Positions 21,328 through 29,846 of a stretch of DNA of 30,129 nucleotides are shown here, piece after piece; position 1 is the first letter of the stretch; each line of letters opens with the position of its first letter. The notes below the pieces were generated by a model. It ran no database searches and had not been told where the DNA came from. It saw only the letters and a program-made list of their open reading frames with translations. Source of the stretch: Paralactobacillus_A sp963926925 (lineage in GTDB: Bacteria > Bacillota > Bacilli > Lactobacillales > Lactobacillaceae); contig CAWUZD010000032.1 in the NCBI GenBank assembly GCA_963926925.1, forward strand, positions 1 to 30,129, read 5' to 3'. The position numbers and the translations under genes are program-made.

Positions 21328-23150
21328 TGAGACCAGGATATGTTTTTAGTGGTCGTTATCAAATTATTCGCTTGTTAGGCGAAGGCGGCATGGCTAATGT
21401 TTATTTAGCTAATGATTTAATTTTGAATCGACGCGTTGCTTTAAAAGTATTACGACTTGATTTGCGTGATGATGCTGATACTATTCGTCGTTTTCAACGG
21501 GAAGCACATGCGGTTACTGAATTAGTAGATCCTAACATTGTTAGTATTTATGATGTTGGGGAAGATCATGGTTTGCAATATTTAGTAATGGAATATGTGC
21601 AGGGAACTGATTTAAAACAGTATATCAAAACCCATTTTCCGATTCCTTATCAACGCGTTGTTAATATTATGTTGCAAATTACTTCAGCCGTACAGGTAGC
21701 GCATGAACATAATATTATTCATCGTGATTTAAAACCGCAAAATATTTTGATTGACGATCAGGGTAATGTTAAAATTACTGATTTTGGTATTGCAATTGCT
21801 TTAAGTGAAAATTCCCTAACGCAAACTAATTCATTGTTAGGTTCAGTGCATTATTTATCACCTGAACAGGCTCGTGGCGGCATGGCCACACCACGTTCTG
21901 ATATTTATGCGATGGGAATTATTTTGTATGAAATGTTGACCGGAACAGTGCCATTTGAAGGTGAATCAGCTGTTGAAATTGCACTAAAACATTTTCAAAA
22001 CGAAATTCCTTCAGTGCGCAGTTTTGATGCACAGATTCCCCAGGCCTTAGAAAATGTTGTTCTACGAGCAACTGCTAAGAATGTTAATGAACGTTATGAA
22101 TCAGCTGCAGCAATGCATAATGATTTAAAAACAGTACTTTCACCACTACGAGCTAATGAGACTAAGTTTATTCCTGACAATTCATGTGAAGAGGAAGAAA
22201 CAAAGGTTTTACCTGATTTATCAAGTGTATTATTAAATAATCATTATGATCATGCTAAGACCATTGTTCCTCAGCAACGGCAAACTACTGCTAATCGCCA
22301 ACATCTTAAGACGAATAACCAACCACCTAAGAAGAAACATCATCTTTTTCGTTGGTTAATCTTGTTGGCAATTATCCTCATTAGTACCTTAGCTATGATT
22401 GTTTTAATGTTGAATAATAGCAAAGTTAAGGTGCCTGATATTAGCGGTATGACGAAACTGCAAGCTACCGATGTGTTAAGTGATAATCGCTTGCGATTAG
22501 GGAAAATTTCGTATCAAAATAGTTATGAAGTGGTTTCTGGACGAATTATTAGCATTAAACCGCACGAAGGAACTAAAGTAAAATCAAATACTAAAATTGC
22601 TGTTGTTTTAAGTAAGGGACCACTCAAGTATAAATTAGATAATTATGTTGGTCAGCCTTATAAAATGGTATCAGAAAAGTTAAGTAAATTAGGCTTTGCG
22701 GTTGAAAAAATTGAAGCACCATCAAATGTAGCGGGTAAAGGAACAATTATTTCACAATCCATTTCCAAAGGTACCAAAGTAATGCCGAAACGCACTACTA
22801 TTTCGTTCACAGTAAGTAGTGGTAAGGATGTGTTTACTGTTCCTGATTTAACGAATTATACACAGTATGATGTTGAGAATTATGCTAAAACGGTTGGTTT
22901 AACACTAATAATTAATACGGCTTATTCAAGCCATGTTCCTAGTGGTTTAGTCATGGCCCAAAGCCCATTACCTAATACGAGTGTTACGAGTGGTAATACA
23001 TTGACGATTACTATTTCGCAAGGACCAGCATTACGAGTTGTTCCTAAGTCAAGTAGTAATACCACTTCAATAAATAGTAATCGTACTACAAGTGCCAACA
23101 GTACGATTAGCAATCGTAGTAGCACAGTTAATGCAACAATTAGTAAATAA
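21327..23150 (+). CDS. pknB: PASTA-domain Ser/Thr protein kinase (PknB/Stk1/PrkC)
   Basis: The 607-aa membrane kinase senses peptidoglycan fragments or lipid II and controls wall synthesis and division. The kinase domain (about 11-270) has GEGGMANVY, Lys40, HRDLKPQNIL (His132-Arg133-Asp134), TDFGIA and SPEQARGG; an activation-loop run of Ser/Thr (SLTQTNSLLGS) is the likely autophosphorylation site. A charged juxtamembrane linker (about 275-338), one transmembrane helix (about 339-363) and three extracellular PASTA repeats (about 366-433, 434-502 and 503-570) follow. The last ~32 residues are an Asn/Ser/Thr-rich tail, perhaps wall-spanning or glycosylated (inference). It is preceded by stp and followed by rsgA. 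Confidence 0.97.
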   Translation: MRPGYVFSGRYQIIRLLGEGGMANVYLANDLILNRRVALKVLRLDLRDDADTIRRFQREAHAVTELVDPNIVSIYDVGEDHGLQYLVMEYVQGTDLKQYIKTHFPIPYQRVVNIMLQITSAVQVAHEHNIIHRDLKPQNILIDDQGNVKITDFGIAIALSENSLTQTNSLLGSVHYLSPEQARGGMATPRSDIYAMGIILYEMLTGTVPFEGESAVEIALKHFQNEIPSVRSFDAQIPQALENVVLRATAKNVNERYESAAAMHNDLKTVLSPLRANETKFIPDNSCEEEETKVLPDLSSVLLNNHYDHAKTIVPQQRQTTANRQHLKTNNQPPKKKHHLFRWLILLAIILISTLAMIVLMLNNSKVKVPDISGMTKLQATDVLSDNRLRLGKISYQNSYEVVSGRIISIKPHEGTKVKSNTKIAVVLSKGPLKYKLDNYVGQPYKMVSEKLSKLGFAVEKIEAPSNVAGKGTIISQSISKGTKVMPKRTTISFTVSSGKDVFTVPDLTNYTQYDVENYAKTVGLTLIINTAYSSHVPSGLVMAQSPLPNTSVTSGNTLTITISQGPALRVVPKSSSNTTSINSNRTTSANSTISNRSSTVNATISK

Positions 23151-23173
23151 TAACTAAGGAAAGGAATAAGAGT

Positions 23174-24061
23174 TTGAAAGGGCGTATTTTACAATCTTTA
23201 AGTGGTTTTTATGATATTTTGGGTGATGATCACCAGATGTATCGGACACGAGCGCGTGGTAATTTCCGCAAACGACGCATTACGCCAGTAGTAGGTGACT
23301 TTGTTGAGTTTGATCAAGGATACCTATTAAAAGTGTTACCACGTACTAACCAGTTATTGCGGCCACCAGTTGCTAACATTGATCAAGTTGTAATTGTTGT
23401 TTCCGCACGGCAACCAGATTTTTCTGCTAATTTATTGGATCGTTTTTTAATTTATTTAGCAGCACAAAAAATTACTGGGATTATCTATTTAACTAAAACA
23501 GATTTATTAAATGATGAACAATATCAACAATTGGTAACTTTACTAGCTGGTTATCAAAAATTAGGTTATCAAGTATTTGCACCATGGCAAATTTATGATG
23601 CAGCAACATTACAAACCTTGCAAAAATTATTTGCTGATAAAGTGACTATTTTTACTGGACAAACTGGGGCAGGTAAATCGAGTTTATTAAATCATTTGGT
23701 ACCAGGCTTGCAATTAGCAACAGGTGAAATTTCACAAAGTCTTAACCGGGGACGGCATACTACCCGGCAAGTAAGTTTGTATCAAATGTTTGGTGGTTTA
23801 GTAGCTGATACACCAGGCTTTTCATCATTAAACCTTAGTATGCTTGGCGTTACCTTAGATGATTTGACCCAACGTTTTCCTGAATTTGTTGCGGCAGCTC
23901 CATATTGCAAGTTTCGTGGTTGTCAACATGTAGCAGAACCTGGTTGCGAAGTGAAAGCACGTCTAGCTGCTGGGAAGATTATGCCAAGTCGTTATGAAGA
24001 TTATTTGCAGTTTCGGGATGAACTAAAACAACAACGACCAATTTATAATAAAAAGAAGTAA
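23174..24061 (+). CDS. rsgA: Small ribosomal subunit biogenesis GTPase RsgA
   Basis: The 295-aa circularly permuted GTPase helps mature the 30S subunit. An OB fold (about 1-65) is followed by the G domain in permuted order: G4 TKTD (about 115-118), G1 GQTGAGKSSLLN (from 162), G3 DTPGFSS, then the zinc site CKFRGCQHVAEPGC. TTG at 23174 is the start, with GGAAAGGAA upstream and the N-terminus KGRILQSLSGFYDI as in relatives. In Bacillus rpe and thiN come next; neither is present and a bidirectional terminator follows 3 nt after the stop. Confidence 0.96.
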   Translation: MKGRILQSLSGFYDILGDDHQMYRTRARGNFRKRRITPVVGDFVEFDQGYLLKVLPRTNQLLRPPVANIDQVVIVVSARQPDFSANLLDRFLIYLAAQKITGIIYLTKTDLLNDEQYQQLVTLLAGYQKLGYQVFAPWQIYDAATLQTLQKLFADKVTIFTGQTGAGKSSLLNHLVPGLQLATGEISQSLNRGRHTTRQVSLYQMFGGLVADTPGFSSLNLSMLGVTLDDLTQRFPEFVAAAPYCKFRGCQHVAEPGCEVKARLAAGKIMPSRYEDYLQFRDELKQQRPIYNKKK

Positions 24062-24064
24062 AAC

Positions 24065-24099
24065 AAAAAAGACGTTTAATTACATTAAACGTCTTTTTT
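24065..24099. terminator. Bidirectional terminator between rsgA and rpmB
   Basis: GACGTTTAAT (24071-24080) and ATTAAACGTC (24084-24093) pair across a 3-nt loop; six A and six T flank the stem, giving T tracts for both strands. It ends the priA-rsgA unit and, from the other side, the rpmB transcript. Confidence 0.94.
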
Positions 24100-24167
24100 G
24101 TTATTTGATAATTTAAATCTTTAATCAAGTAATTGTGAATATGCTCTGATCAGTTTATGCATAAGCA

Positions 24168-24353
24168 TTAAACACGAGTAACTTTACCTGATTTCAAAGC
24201 ACGTGCAGAAACCCATACGCGTTTAGGTTTGCCGTTAACTAAAATCCGTACTTTTTGAAGATTTGCCTTCCATGAACGACGAGAAGCATTCAAAGCATGA
24301 GAACGCTTGTTGCCGAAACGAGTGTGGCGGCCAGTAATAACATCTTTAGCCAC
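24168..24353 (-). CDS. rpmB: 50S ribosomal protein L28
   Basis: The 61-aa protein reads MAKDVITGRHTRFGNKRSHA, then LNASRRSWKANLQKVRILV and SARALKSGKVTRV, clearly L28. It contains no cysteine, so it is the zinc-independent form, like the L32 in this window. The start is GTG at 24353, set by a strong AAAGGAGG site about 9 nt upstream. It is transcribed alone on the minus strand, opposite to its neighbours, with its own extended -10 promoter and a 12-bp palindrome in its leader. Between its stop and the terminator lie 68 bp with small palindromes (TTATGCATAA, CTGATCAG) of no clear role. Confidence 0.97.
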   Translation of the reverse strand: MAKDVITGRHTRFGNKRSHALNASRRSWKANLQKVRILVNGKPKRVWVSARALKSGKVTRV

Positions 24354-24374
24354 TGAATTCAGCCTCCTTTAATA

Positions 24375-24386
24375 TGCAGATCTGCA
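24375..24386. repeat. 12-bp palindrome in the rpmB leader
   Basis: TGCAGATCTGCA is a perfect palindrome 5 bp upstream of the AAAGGAGG ribosome site of rpmB (which spans 24363-24370). It may be an mRNA stem or protein-binding site for autogenous control; nothing known is recognised. Confidence 0.45.
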
Positions 24387-24401
24387 ATTTTTCACTTAAA
24401 T

Positions 24402-24430
24402 AATTTACCATAGGCATATTAATATTGCAA
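24402..24430 (-). promoter_or_regulatory. rpmB promoter
   Basis: On the minus strand TTGCAA (24430-24425), 17-bp spacer, TAAATT (24407-24402), with TGG before the -10 (extended -10). The start near 24395 gives a ~40-nt leader. Confidence 0.65.
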
Positions 24431-24484
24431 GTGTTATTCAAGTAAAATCACTTGACAGGAAGCGTAATTGCCATAAGACTGTTA

Positions 24485-24514
24485 TTGAGTGTAATGAATA
24501 ATATGTGCTAAAAT
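24485..24514 (+). promoter_or_regulatory. Promoter of the YloU-DAK operon
   Basis: TTGAGT (24485-24490), 18-bp spacer, TAAAAT (24509-24514) with TGC directly before it (extended -10). The start near 24521 gives a leader of about 45 nt with an AAGGGGG ribosome site. Upstream, TCAAGT (24438-24443) and ACTTGA (24450-24455) form an inverted repeat between this and the divergent rpmB promoter. Confidence 0.7.
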
Positions 24515-24565
24515 ACTCTTAATTATTAATAAATATTGAACATAACTAATAAGGGGGATTCCACC

Positions 24566-24928
24566 ATGACTGTAAAAATTACAACTCAATATGGTGATAT
24601 CGATTTGAATAATAACGTTATTGCAACGGTTGTTGGTGGAGCAGCAACGGACGTTTTTGGAATCGTAGGAATGGCCTCAAAGAATGCTTTACGAGACAAT
24701 TTTAACGAAATTCTAAAACGTGATGATTATTCACGTGGCATTGTTGTTCGTCAAGAAAATAAGGGTATTGCGGTTGATGTATATATCATTGTTGGTTATG
24801 GTACAAAAATTTCTGAAGTATGCCGTAATGTGCAAGATAAAGTTAAATATAATTTAAAATCTTTACTTGGTATTACTGCTAATTCAGTAAATGTTATTGT
24901 GCAAGGTGTCCGTGTTTTAGAAGATTAA
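24566..24928 (+). CDS. Asp23/Gls24 family protein (YloU-like)
   Basis: The 120-aa cytoplasmic protein shows the Asp23 pattern: YGDIDLNNNVIATVVGGAAT, DVFGIVGMAS, GIAVDVYIIVGYGTKISEVC and VNVIVQGVRVL. The YloU-YloV pair is conserved across Bacillota; YloU probably assists or regulates its kinase-like partner (inference from neighbourhood). ATG at 24566 fits the AGGGGG site; the frame from 24536 runs through that site and is rejected. It lacks the acidic tail of the Asp23 protein encoded before nusB. Confidence 0.94.
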   Translation: MTVKITTQYGDIDLNNNVIATVVGGAATDVFGIVGMASKNALRDNFNEILKRDDYSRGIVVRQENKGIAVDVYIIVGYGTKISEVCRNVQDKVKYNLKSLLGITANSVNVIVQGVRVLED

Positions 24929-24956
24929 TTTTGTTGGTTATAGGAGGAACAAAGTT

Positions 24957-26624
24957 TTGACAGTAACCGAGATTGATGCAGCTAAGTTCAAAGATATGGT
25001 ACGAGTTGCTGCATATCGTTTAAGTAAGAATGCTGAATTTGTTAACTCACTTAATGTTTTCCCAGTTCCTGATGGTGATACTGGAACTAACATGAGTTTA
25101 AGTTTTCAAAGTGGTGCTAAAGAAGTAAATGATGCTGATAGCGATGCTGTTGGTGTTTTGGCACAATGCTTAGCTAAAGGCTTATTAATGGGCGCACGTG
25201 GTAACTCTGGTGTTATTAGCTCACAATTATTCCGTGGTTTTGCTAAACGTGTTGAAAATTTATCAATTTTAACTGCACAAGATTTAGTAAATGGTTTTGT
25301 TGGTGGCGTTGAAACAGCTTATAAAACTGTTATGAAACCAGTTGAAGGAACTATTTTAACGGTTGCGCGTGAAGGTGCTAAAGCTGGTATTAAAGCCGCT
25401 GCAAGTAGCGATGACATTGTTGTTGTAATGCAAGCCATCGTTGATGGCGCTAAGGCTGCTTTAAAAACCACTCCTGATTTATTGCCAGTATTAAAAGAAG
25501 TTGGCGTTGTTGATTCTGGTGGTCAGGGATTAGTATTCATTTATGAAGGTTTCTTAGAAGGCTTAACTGGTAAGAGTTCACAAGATGTATATGAACCTAG
25601 TGAAACTGAAATGGATGAAATGATTAACGCAACGCATCATCAAAGCGTTCAAAGTCAATTATCTACAGAAGACATTAAGAATGGTTATTGCACTGAAATG
25701 ATGATTTCTTTAGATAAGGGACCAGATGCTAAACCATTTAATTATGAAGAATTCCGAAATCATTTGAGCAATTTGGGTGATTCATTATTAGCTGTAGCCG
25801 ATGATGAAGTTGTCAAAGTGCATGTGCATACTGAACATCCAGGTTTAGTATGGGCCTATGGTCAACAATTTGGTACTTTATCTAAAATTAAAATTGATAA
25901 CATGCGTTTGCAACATGAAACAATTATTGAAAGCAATCCTGCTACTGATGAAACTGATCAAGAACCAATTGATTATGGCATTATTGCTATTGCTGCTGGG
26001 GATGGCTTGGCTCAAATCTTTAAGAGTATTGGGGTAACCTATGTTCTTAATGGTGGGCAAACGATGAATCCAAGTACTAAGGATATCTTAGATGCAATTA
26101 ATTCATTAAATGCGAAACGCGTAATTGTTTTGCCAAATAACGGTAACATTATTATGGCTGCACAACAAGCGGCGCAACAGGCAAGTATTCCTGTAATGAT
26201 TGTACCAAGTAAGACCATTTCACAAGGCATGACAGCAATGTTTGCTTTTAATCCAGATAATGATTTAAAGACTAATACTGCTGAAATGACTGATGCTCTA
26301 GCAACTGTTACAAGTGGTCAAATTACCCAAGCAATTCGTGATACTACTATCAATGGAATGGAAATTAAGAAGAACGATTACATGGGTATTATTGATGGTA
26401 AAATTGCAATTGCCCAACCACAACGGAAGGCTGTAACCATTGCTACCCTTGAAAAAATGATTGATGAAGATAGTGAAGTTATTACAATCTTAGTTGGTGT
26501 TGATGGTTCAATGGAAGAAGCTGAACAAGTTAAGGCTGCTATTTTGGCTAAACATGATGATATGGAAGCAGAAATTCATCGTGGTGACCAACCAGTTTAT
26601 GCTTACTTGTTATCTGTTGAATAA
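24957..26624 (+). CDS. fakA: DAK-domain kinase, FakA/YloV type
   Basis: The 555-aa protein has an N-terminal Dak2 (DhaL-like) nucleotide-binding domain (about 1-200) with the metal-binding VFPVPDGDTGTNMS, GARGNSGVISSQLFRGF and VDSGGQGLVFIYEGF. A central domain with a conserved cysteine (NGYCTEMMI) and VHVHTEHPG follows, then a C-terminal DegV-like/FakA domain (about 330-555: GDGLAQIFKSIGV, NNGNIIMAAQQA). In Staphylococcus FakA phosphorylates fatty acids held by FakB; that function is inferred here, and no FakB is in the window. The start is TTG with AGGAGG upstream. A terminator follows, and the sdaAB/sdaAA genes usual in Bacillus are absent. Confidence 0.9.
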   Translation: MTVTEIDAAKFKDMVRVAAYRLSKNAEFVNSLNVFPVPDGDTGTNMSLSFQSGAKEVNDADSDAVGVLAQCLAKGLLMGARGNSGVISSQLFRGFAKRVENLSILTAQDLVNGFVGGVETAYKTVMKPVEGTILTVAREGAKAGIKAAASSDDIVVVMQAIVDGAKAALKTTPDLLPVLKEVGVVDSGGQGLVFIYEGFLEGLTGKSSQDVYEPSETEMDEMINATHHQSVQSQLSTEDIKNGYCTEMMISLDKGPDAKPFNYEEFRNHLSNLGDSLLAVADDEVVKVHVHTEHPGLVWAYGQQFGTLSKIKIDNMRLQHETIIESNPATDETDQEPIDYGIIAIAAGDGLAQIFKSIGVTYVLNGGQTMNPSTKDILDAINSLNAKRVIVLPNNGNIIMAAQQAAQQASIPVMIVPSKTISQGMTAMFAFNPDNDLKTNTAEMTDALATVTSGQITQAIRDTTINGMEIKKNDYMGIIDGKIAIAQPQRKAVTIATLEKMIDEDSEVITILVGVDGSMEEAEQVKAAILAKHDDMEAEIHRGDQPVYAYLLSVE

Positions 26625-26646
26625 AACGAATGATAAGTTGATAATG

Positions 26647-26680
26647 AAGGGAGTCGTAAGTTATTACGACTCCCTTATTT
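26647..26680 (+). terminator. Terminator after the DAK-domain gene
   Basis: AAGGGAGTCGTAA (26647-26659) pairs with TTACGACTCCCTT (26664-26676), a 13-bp stem with a 4-nt loop, followed by ATTTG. The T tract is short, so some readthrough into recG is possible. Confidence 0.82.
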
Positions 26681-26688
26681 GTTATAAT
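26680..26688 (+). promoter_or_regulatory. Extended -10 promoter of recG
   Basis: TG-T-TATAAT overlaps the end of the preceding terminator; no -35 is evident. The start near 26695 would leave about 10 nt before the ATG at 26705, with GGTGA at 26695-26699 as the ribosome site: almost leaderless. Confidence 0.55.
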
Positions 26689-26704
26689 TTGAATGGTGAC
26701 GATA

Positions 26705-28744
26705 ATGATTTCATTAAATGATTCAGTGATGGTTTTGCCAGGGGTCGGTCCCAAACGGCTAACTGCGCTAAACCAACTTGGCATTAGTACAATTAAAGAC
26801 TTATTATATTATTTTCCCTTTCGTTACGAAGATTTAAGTGCGAAGGATTTGGCTCATGTTACTGATCAGGAAAAGGTAACTTTGAAAGGAACTGTGGTCG
26901 CTGACGCGGTTGTGGCTCGTTTTGGTCCTCATAAAACGCGCGTTAACGTGCGGTTATTAATTGATAACACAGTAGTCATGGTAACTTTTTTTAACCAACC
27001 ATGGTTAAAAGATAAGTTCGAAGCGGGCGATGAAGTTGCGGTTTATGGAAAATGGGATGCCCAACGCCATAGTTTGGTAGGTATGAAGTTAATTGCTTCC
27101 CAACAAAAGTGCCAAAGTAATGATTATCAACCAATTTATACGGTTAATAAAGCTATTAAGCAAAAGACACTCGTGCAATTAATTAAAGTTGCTTATGATA
27201 AGTATCATCCTTTATTAAAAGATGTTGTGCCCTTGTCATTACGGCAACGTTATCGTTTAATGGATGAACAACAACTAGTGCGTGCGATGCATTTTCCAAC
27301 ATCATTACGTGAAGCTAAATTAGCACGGCGTAGCGCTGTTTTTCGGGAATTTTTCCTTTTCCAATTACGCATTCAATATTTGAAAAAGTATAATGAAAAG
27401 GCTCAAAAAGGTTTACAGCTTAATTATGATTTAGCCGCAGTAAAGAAATTTATTGCTAGTTTGCCATTTGAATTAACTGATGCGCAAAAACGAGTTGTTA
27501 ATGAAATTTGTCATGATATGCATCGTCCTTATCATATGAACCGGTTATTACAAGGTGATGTTGGGAGTGGTAAAACCGTCGTAGCCGCTATTGCTATGTT
27601 TGCAGCAGTAACAGCTGGTTATCAAGCGGCTTTGATGGTACCGACTGAAGTTTTAGCTGAACAACATTGGCAAAACTTAACTAAGTTATTTGCACCGGAA
27701 CATGTTACAGTGCAATTATTAACAGGAACAGTGACGGGGAAGCAACGTCGTGAAGCGCTAGCTAATATTGCTGATGGTCGTGCCAATATTATCATTGGTA
27801 CGCATGCATTAATTCAAGAAGCTGTTTCATTTCACAAGTTAGGTTTTGTCGTCATTGATGAACAGCATCGTTTTGGTGTTAACCAACGGCGGATTTTACG
27901 TGAAAAGGGTCAAGATCCTGATGTTTTGATGATGACAGCTACACCAATTCCACGTACACTAGCGCTCACAACGTATGGGGAAATGGATGTTTCTGATATT
28001 GATGAAATGCCCAAGGGCCGTTTACCAGTTAAAACAATTTGGATTCATCATAATGAAGTACCACAACAATTAGCTTTTATTCGTCAACAATTAGCGGCTG
28101 GTCATCAGGCGTTTGTTATTACGCCATTAATTACTGAATCAGAAAAGCTTGATTTACAAAATGCTCAGACTTTGTATGAACAAATGAAGACCTATTTTGG
28201 TGATCAATTCAAAGTTGCTTTATTGCACGGTCAAATGAGTGATGAAGAAAAAGAAACTGTAATGCAAGAATTTGTTGATGATAAGGTACAATTATTAGTA
28301 TCAACAACGGTTGTTGAAGTTGGGGTAGATGTTCCTAATGCTACCGTAATGATGATTTATGATGCTGACCGCTTTGGTTTAGCCCAATTACACCAATTGC
28401 GCGGTCGTGTTGGGCGGGGCAAAGCACAGGCTTATTGTATTCTCGTTGCTGATCCTAAGAATCAAACTGGTATTGAACGTATGCAGATTATGACTAAAAC
28501 TCATAATGGTTTTGTGTTGTCACAAAAGGATTTAGAAATGCGGGGCAGTGGGGATATTTTTGGTAGTCGGCAATCAGGCTTACCCAAGTTTAAGGTTGGT
28601 GATCCGGTTACTGATATTAATGCCCTAGTGACAGCGCGGGATGCAGTGCAAATGATTTTGATGGAAGATCCTCATTTACAACAACCACAACACCGTAATA
28701 TGTATAATTATTTACAAAGTGTTGATTTAAATAGTATGGATTAA
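26705..28744 (+). CDS. recG: ATP-dependent DNA helicase RecG
   Basis: The 679-aa fork-remodelling helicase converts stalled forks to Holliday junctions. Order: N-terminal wedge/OB domain (LPGVGPKRLTALNQLGI at the start; wedge to about 200), lobe 1 with GDVGSGKT (284-291), motif II DEQH (from 385) in place of DEAD, TATPIPRTLALTTYGEMD, then lobe 2 with STTVVEVGVDVPNAT and HQLRGRVGRG. ATG at 26705 is preferred over 26693 because GGTGA lies between them and the product then begins like relatives. It is followed by plsX after 16 nt. Confidence 0.97.
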   Translation: MISLNDSVMVLPGVGPKRLTALNQLGISTIKDLLYYFPFRYEDLSAKDLAHVTDQEKVTLKGTVVADAVVARFGPHKTRVNVRLLIDNTVVMVTFFNQPWLKDKFEAGDEVAVYGKWDAQRHSLVGMKLIASQQKCQSNDYQPIYTVNKAIKQKTLVQLIKVAYDKYHPLLKDVVPLSLRQRYRLMDEQQLVRAMHFPTSLREAKLARRSAVFREFFLFQLRIQYLKKYNEKAQKGLQLNYDLAAVKKFIASLPFELTDAQKRVVNEICHDMHRPYHMNRLLQGDVGSGKTVVAAIAMFAAVTAGYQAALMVPTEVLAEQHWQNLTKLFAPEHVTVQLLTGTVTGKQRREALANIADGRANIIIGTHALIQEAVSFHKLGFVVIDEQHRFGVNQRRILREKGQDPDVLMMTATPIPRTLALTTYGEMDVSDIDEMPKGRLPVKTIWIHHNEVPQQLAFIRQQLAAGHQAFVITPLITESEKLDLQNAQTLYEQMKTYFGDQFKVALLHGQMSDEEKETVMQEFVDDKVQLLVSTTVVEVGVDVPNATVMMIYDADRFGLAQLHQLRGRVGRGKAQAYCILVADPKNQTGIERMQIMTKTHNGFVLSQKDLEMRGSGDIFGSRQSGLPKFKVGDPVTDINALVTARDAVQMILMEDPHLQQPQHRNMYNYLQSVDLNSMD

Positions 28745-28760
28745 GAAAGGCGATTAAATA

Positions 28761-29774
28761 ATGATGAAGATTGCAGTTGATGCCATGGGTGGCGACCATG
28801 CTCCGCAAGTTGTTATTGCTGGTGTGGAAAAAGCTCGTGATCAATTTAATGATTTGGAATTTTTAGTTTTTGGTGATGAACCAGAAATTAGAAAGTACTT
28901 GCATAATGAACAAAATATTAAAATTATTCATACTACCGAAGTAATTAATAATAATGATGAACCAGTCCATGCGATTCGTCAGAAAAAACAAGCCTCAATG
29001 GTTTTAGCAGCAAAAGCGGTTAAAAATGGTGATGCTGATGCGCTTTTTTCACTTGGTAGTACCGGTGCCTTACTTGCTTCTGGTTTATTTATCATTGGGC
29101 GGATTCGTGGTATTAAACGGCCCGGTTTAATGCCAACGATGCCAACCGTTGATGAAGCTGGGAAAGGTTTTAATATTTTGGATGTTGGTGCCAATGCCGA
29201 AAATCGGCCTAATCAGTTATATCAATTTGCATTAATGGGTTCAGTTTATGCCCAAACAGTGCGTGGAATTGCTAATCCACGGGTTGGGTTATTAAATAAT
29301 GGTGCTGAAGAACACAAGGGTGATGAATTACATCAAGAAATACACAAATTATTAGCCCAAAGTAACGATATTAACTTTGTTGGTAATGTTGAAGCTGATC
29401 ATTTGTTACAAGGTGTTGCTGATGTCGTTGTAACTGATGGCTTCACTGGTAACGCTACTTTAAAGGCAATTGAAGGTACAGCCAAAACTATTATGAAGAT
29501 GATTAAGCATGCGGTTTTAGATCAAGGCTTGAAAGAAAAAATTGGTGCATTATTAATTAAGAATAGTTTAAGTAAAGTAGCTAAGAAATTTGATGTTTCT
29601 ACCTATGGTGGTGCAGTCTTGCTAGGTATTAATGCCCCAGTTATTAAGGCACATGGTGCTGCTGATGAACGGACCATTTTCTATACTATTAAGCAAATTC
29701 GGCAAATGTTAGCTAACCAAACTATTCAACGCGTTGTTACTTACTTTGATGACCATCAAATTCCTAAGGCCTAA
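28761..29774 (+). CDS. plsX: Phosphate acyltransferase PlsX
   Basis: The 337-aa peripheral membrane enzyme makes acyl-phosphate from acyl-ACP for the PlsY step of phosphatidic acid synthesis. It starts MMKIAVDAMGGDHAPQVVI, the hallmark of PlsX, with LGSTGALLASGLFIIGRIRG, LDVGANAENRPNQLYQFA and VTDGFTGNATLKAIEGTA further on. AAAGG about 10 nt upstream supports the first of two adjacent ATGs. Bacillus has fapR before and fabD-fabG after plsX; here plsX is flanked directly by recG and acpP, and no FapR-type operator is seen. Confidence 0.97.
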   Translation: MMKIAVDAMGGDHAPQVVIAGVEKARDQFNDLEFLVFGDEPEIRKYLHNEQNIKIIHTTEVINNNDEPVHAIRQKKQASMVLAAKAVKNGDADALFSLGSTGALLASGLFIIGRIRGIKRPGLMPTMPTVDEAGKGFNILDVGANAENRPNQLYQFALMGSVYAQTVRGIANPRVGLLNNGAEEHKGDELHQEIHKLLAQSNDINFVGNVEADHLLQGVADVVVTDGFTGNATLKAIEGTAKTIMKMIKHAVLDQGLKEKIGALLIKNSLSKVAKKFDVSTYGGAVLLGINAPVIKAHGAADERTIFYTIKQIRQMLANQTIQRVVTYFDDHQIPKA

Positions 29775-29776
29775 GC

Positions 29777-29801
29777 TAGACGATTATTTTAAAATAGTCT
29801 A
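29777..29801. repeat. Interrupted dyad between plsX and acpP
   Basis: TAGAC (29777-29781) and GTCTA (29797-29801) flank the 12-bp palindrome TATTTTAAAATA (29785-29796); GAT (29782-29784) is unpaired on one side. No T tract follows, so it is a poor terminator. It could be an operator or a processing stem separating the plsX and acpP messages. Confidence 0.45.
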
Positions 29802-29846
29802 AACTTAATCTATTGATGTAAATAAAATTAAAAGGATGAAATAACA

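Noticed and set aside
24452..24480. TTGACA as a -35 box for a promoter toward YloU
   Set aside because: No acceptable -10 box lies 16-18 bp downstream (AAGACT or similar); TTGAGT-18-TGCTAAAAT nearer the gene is much better.
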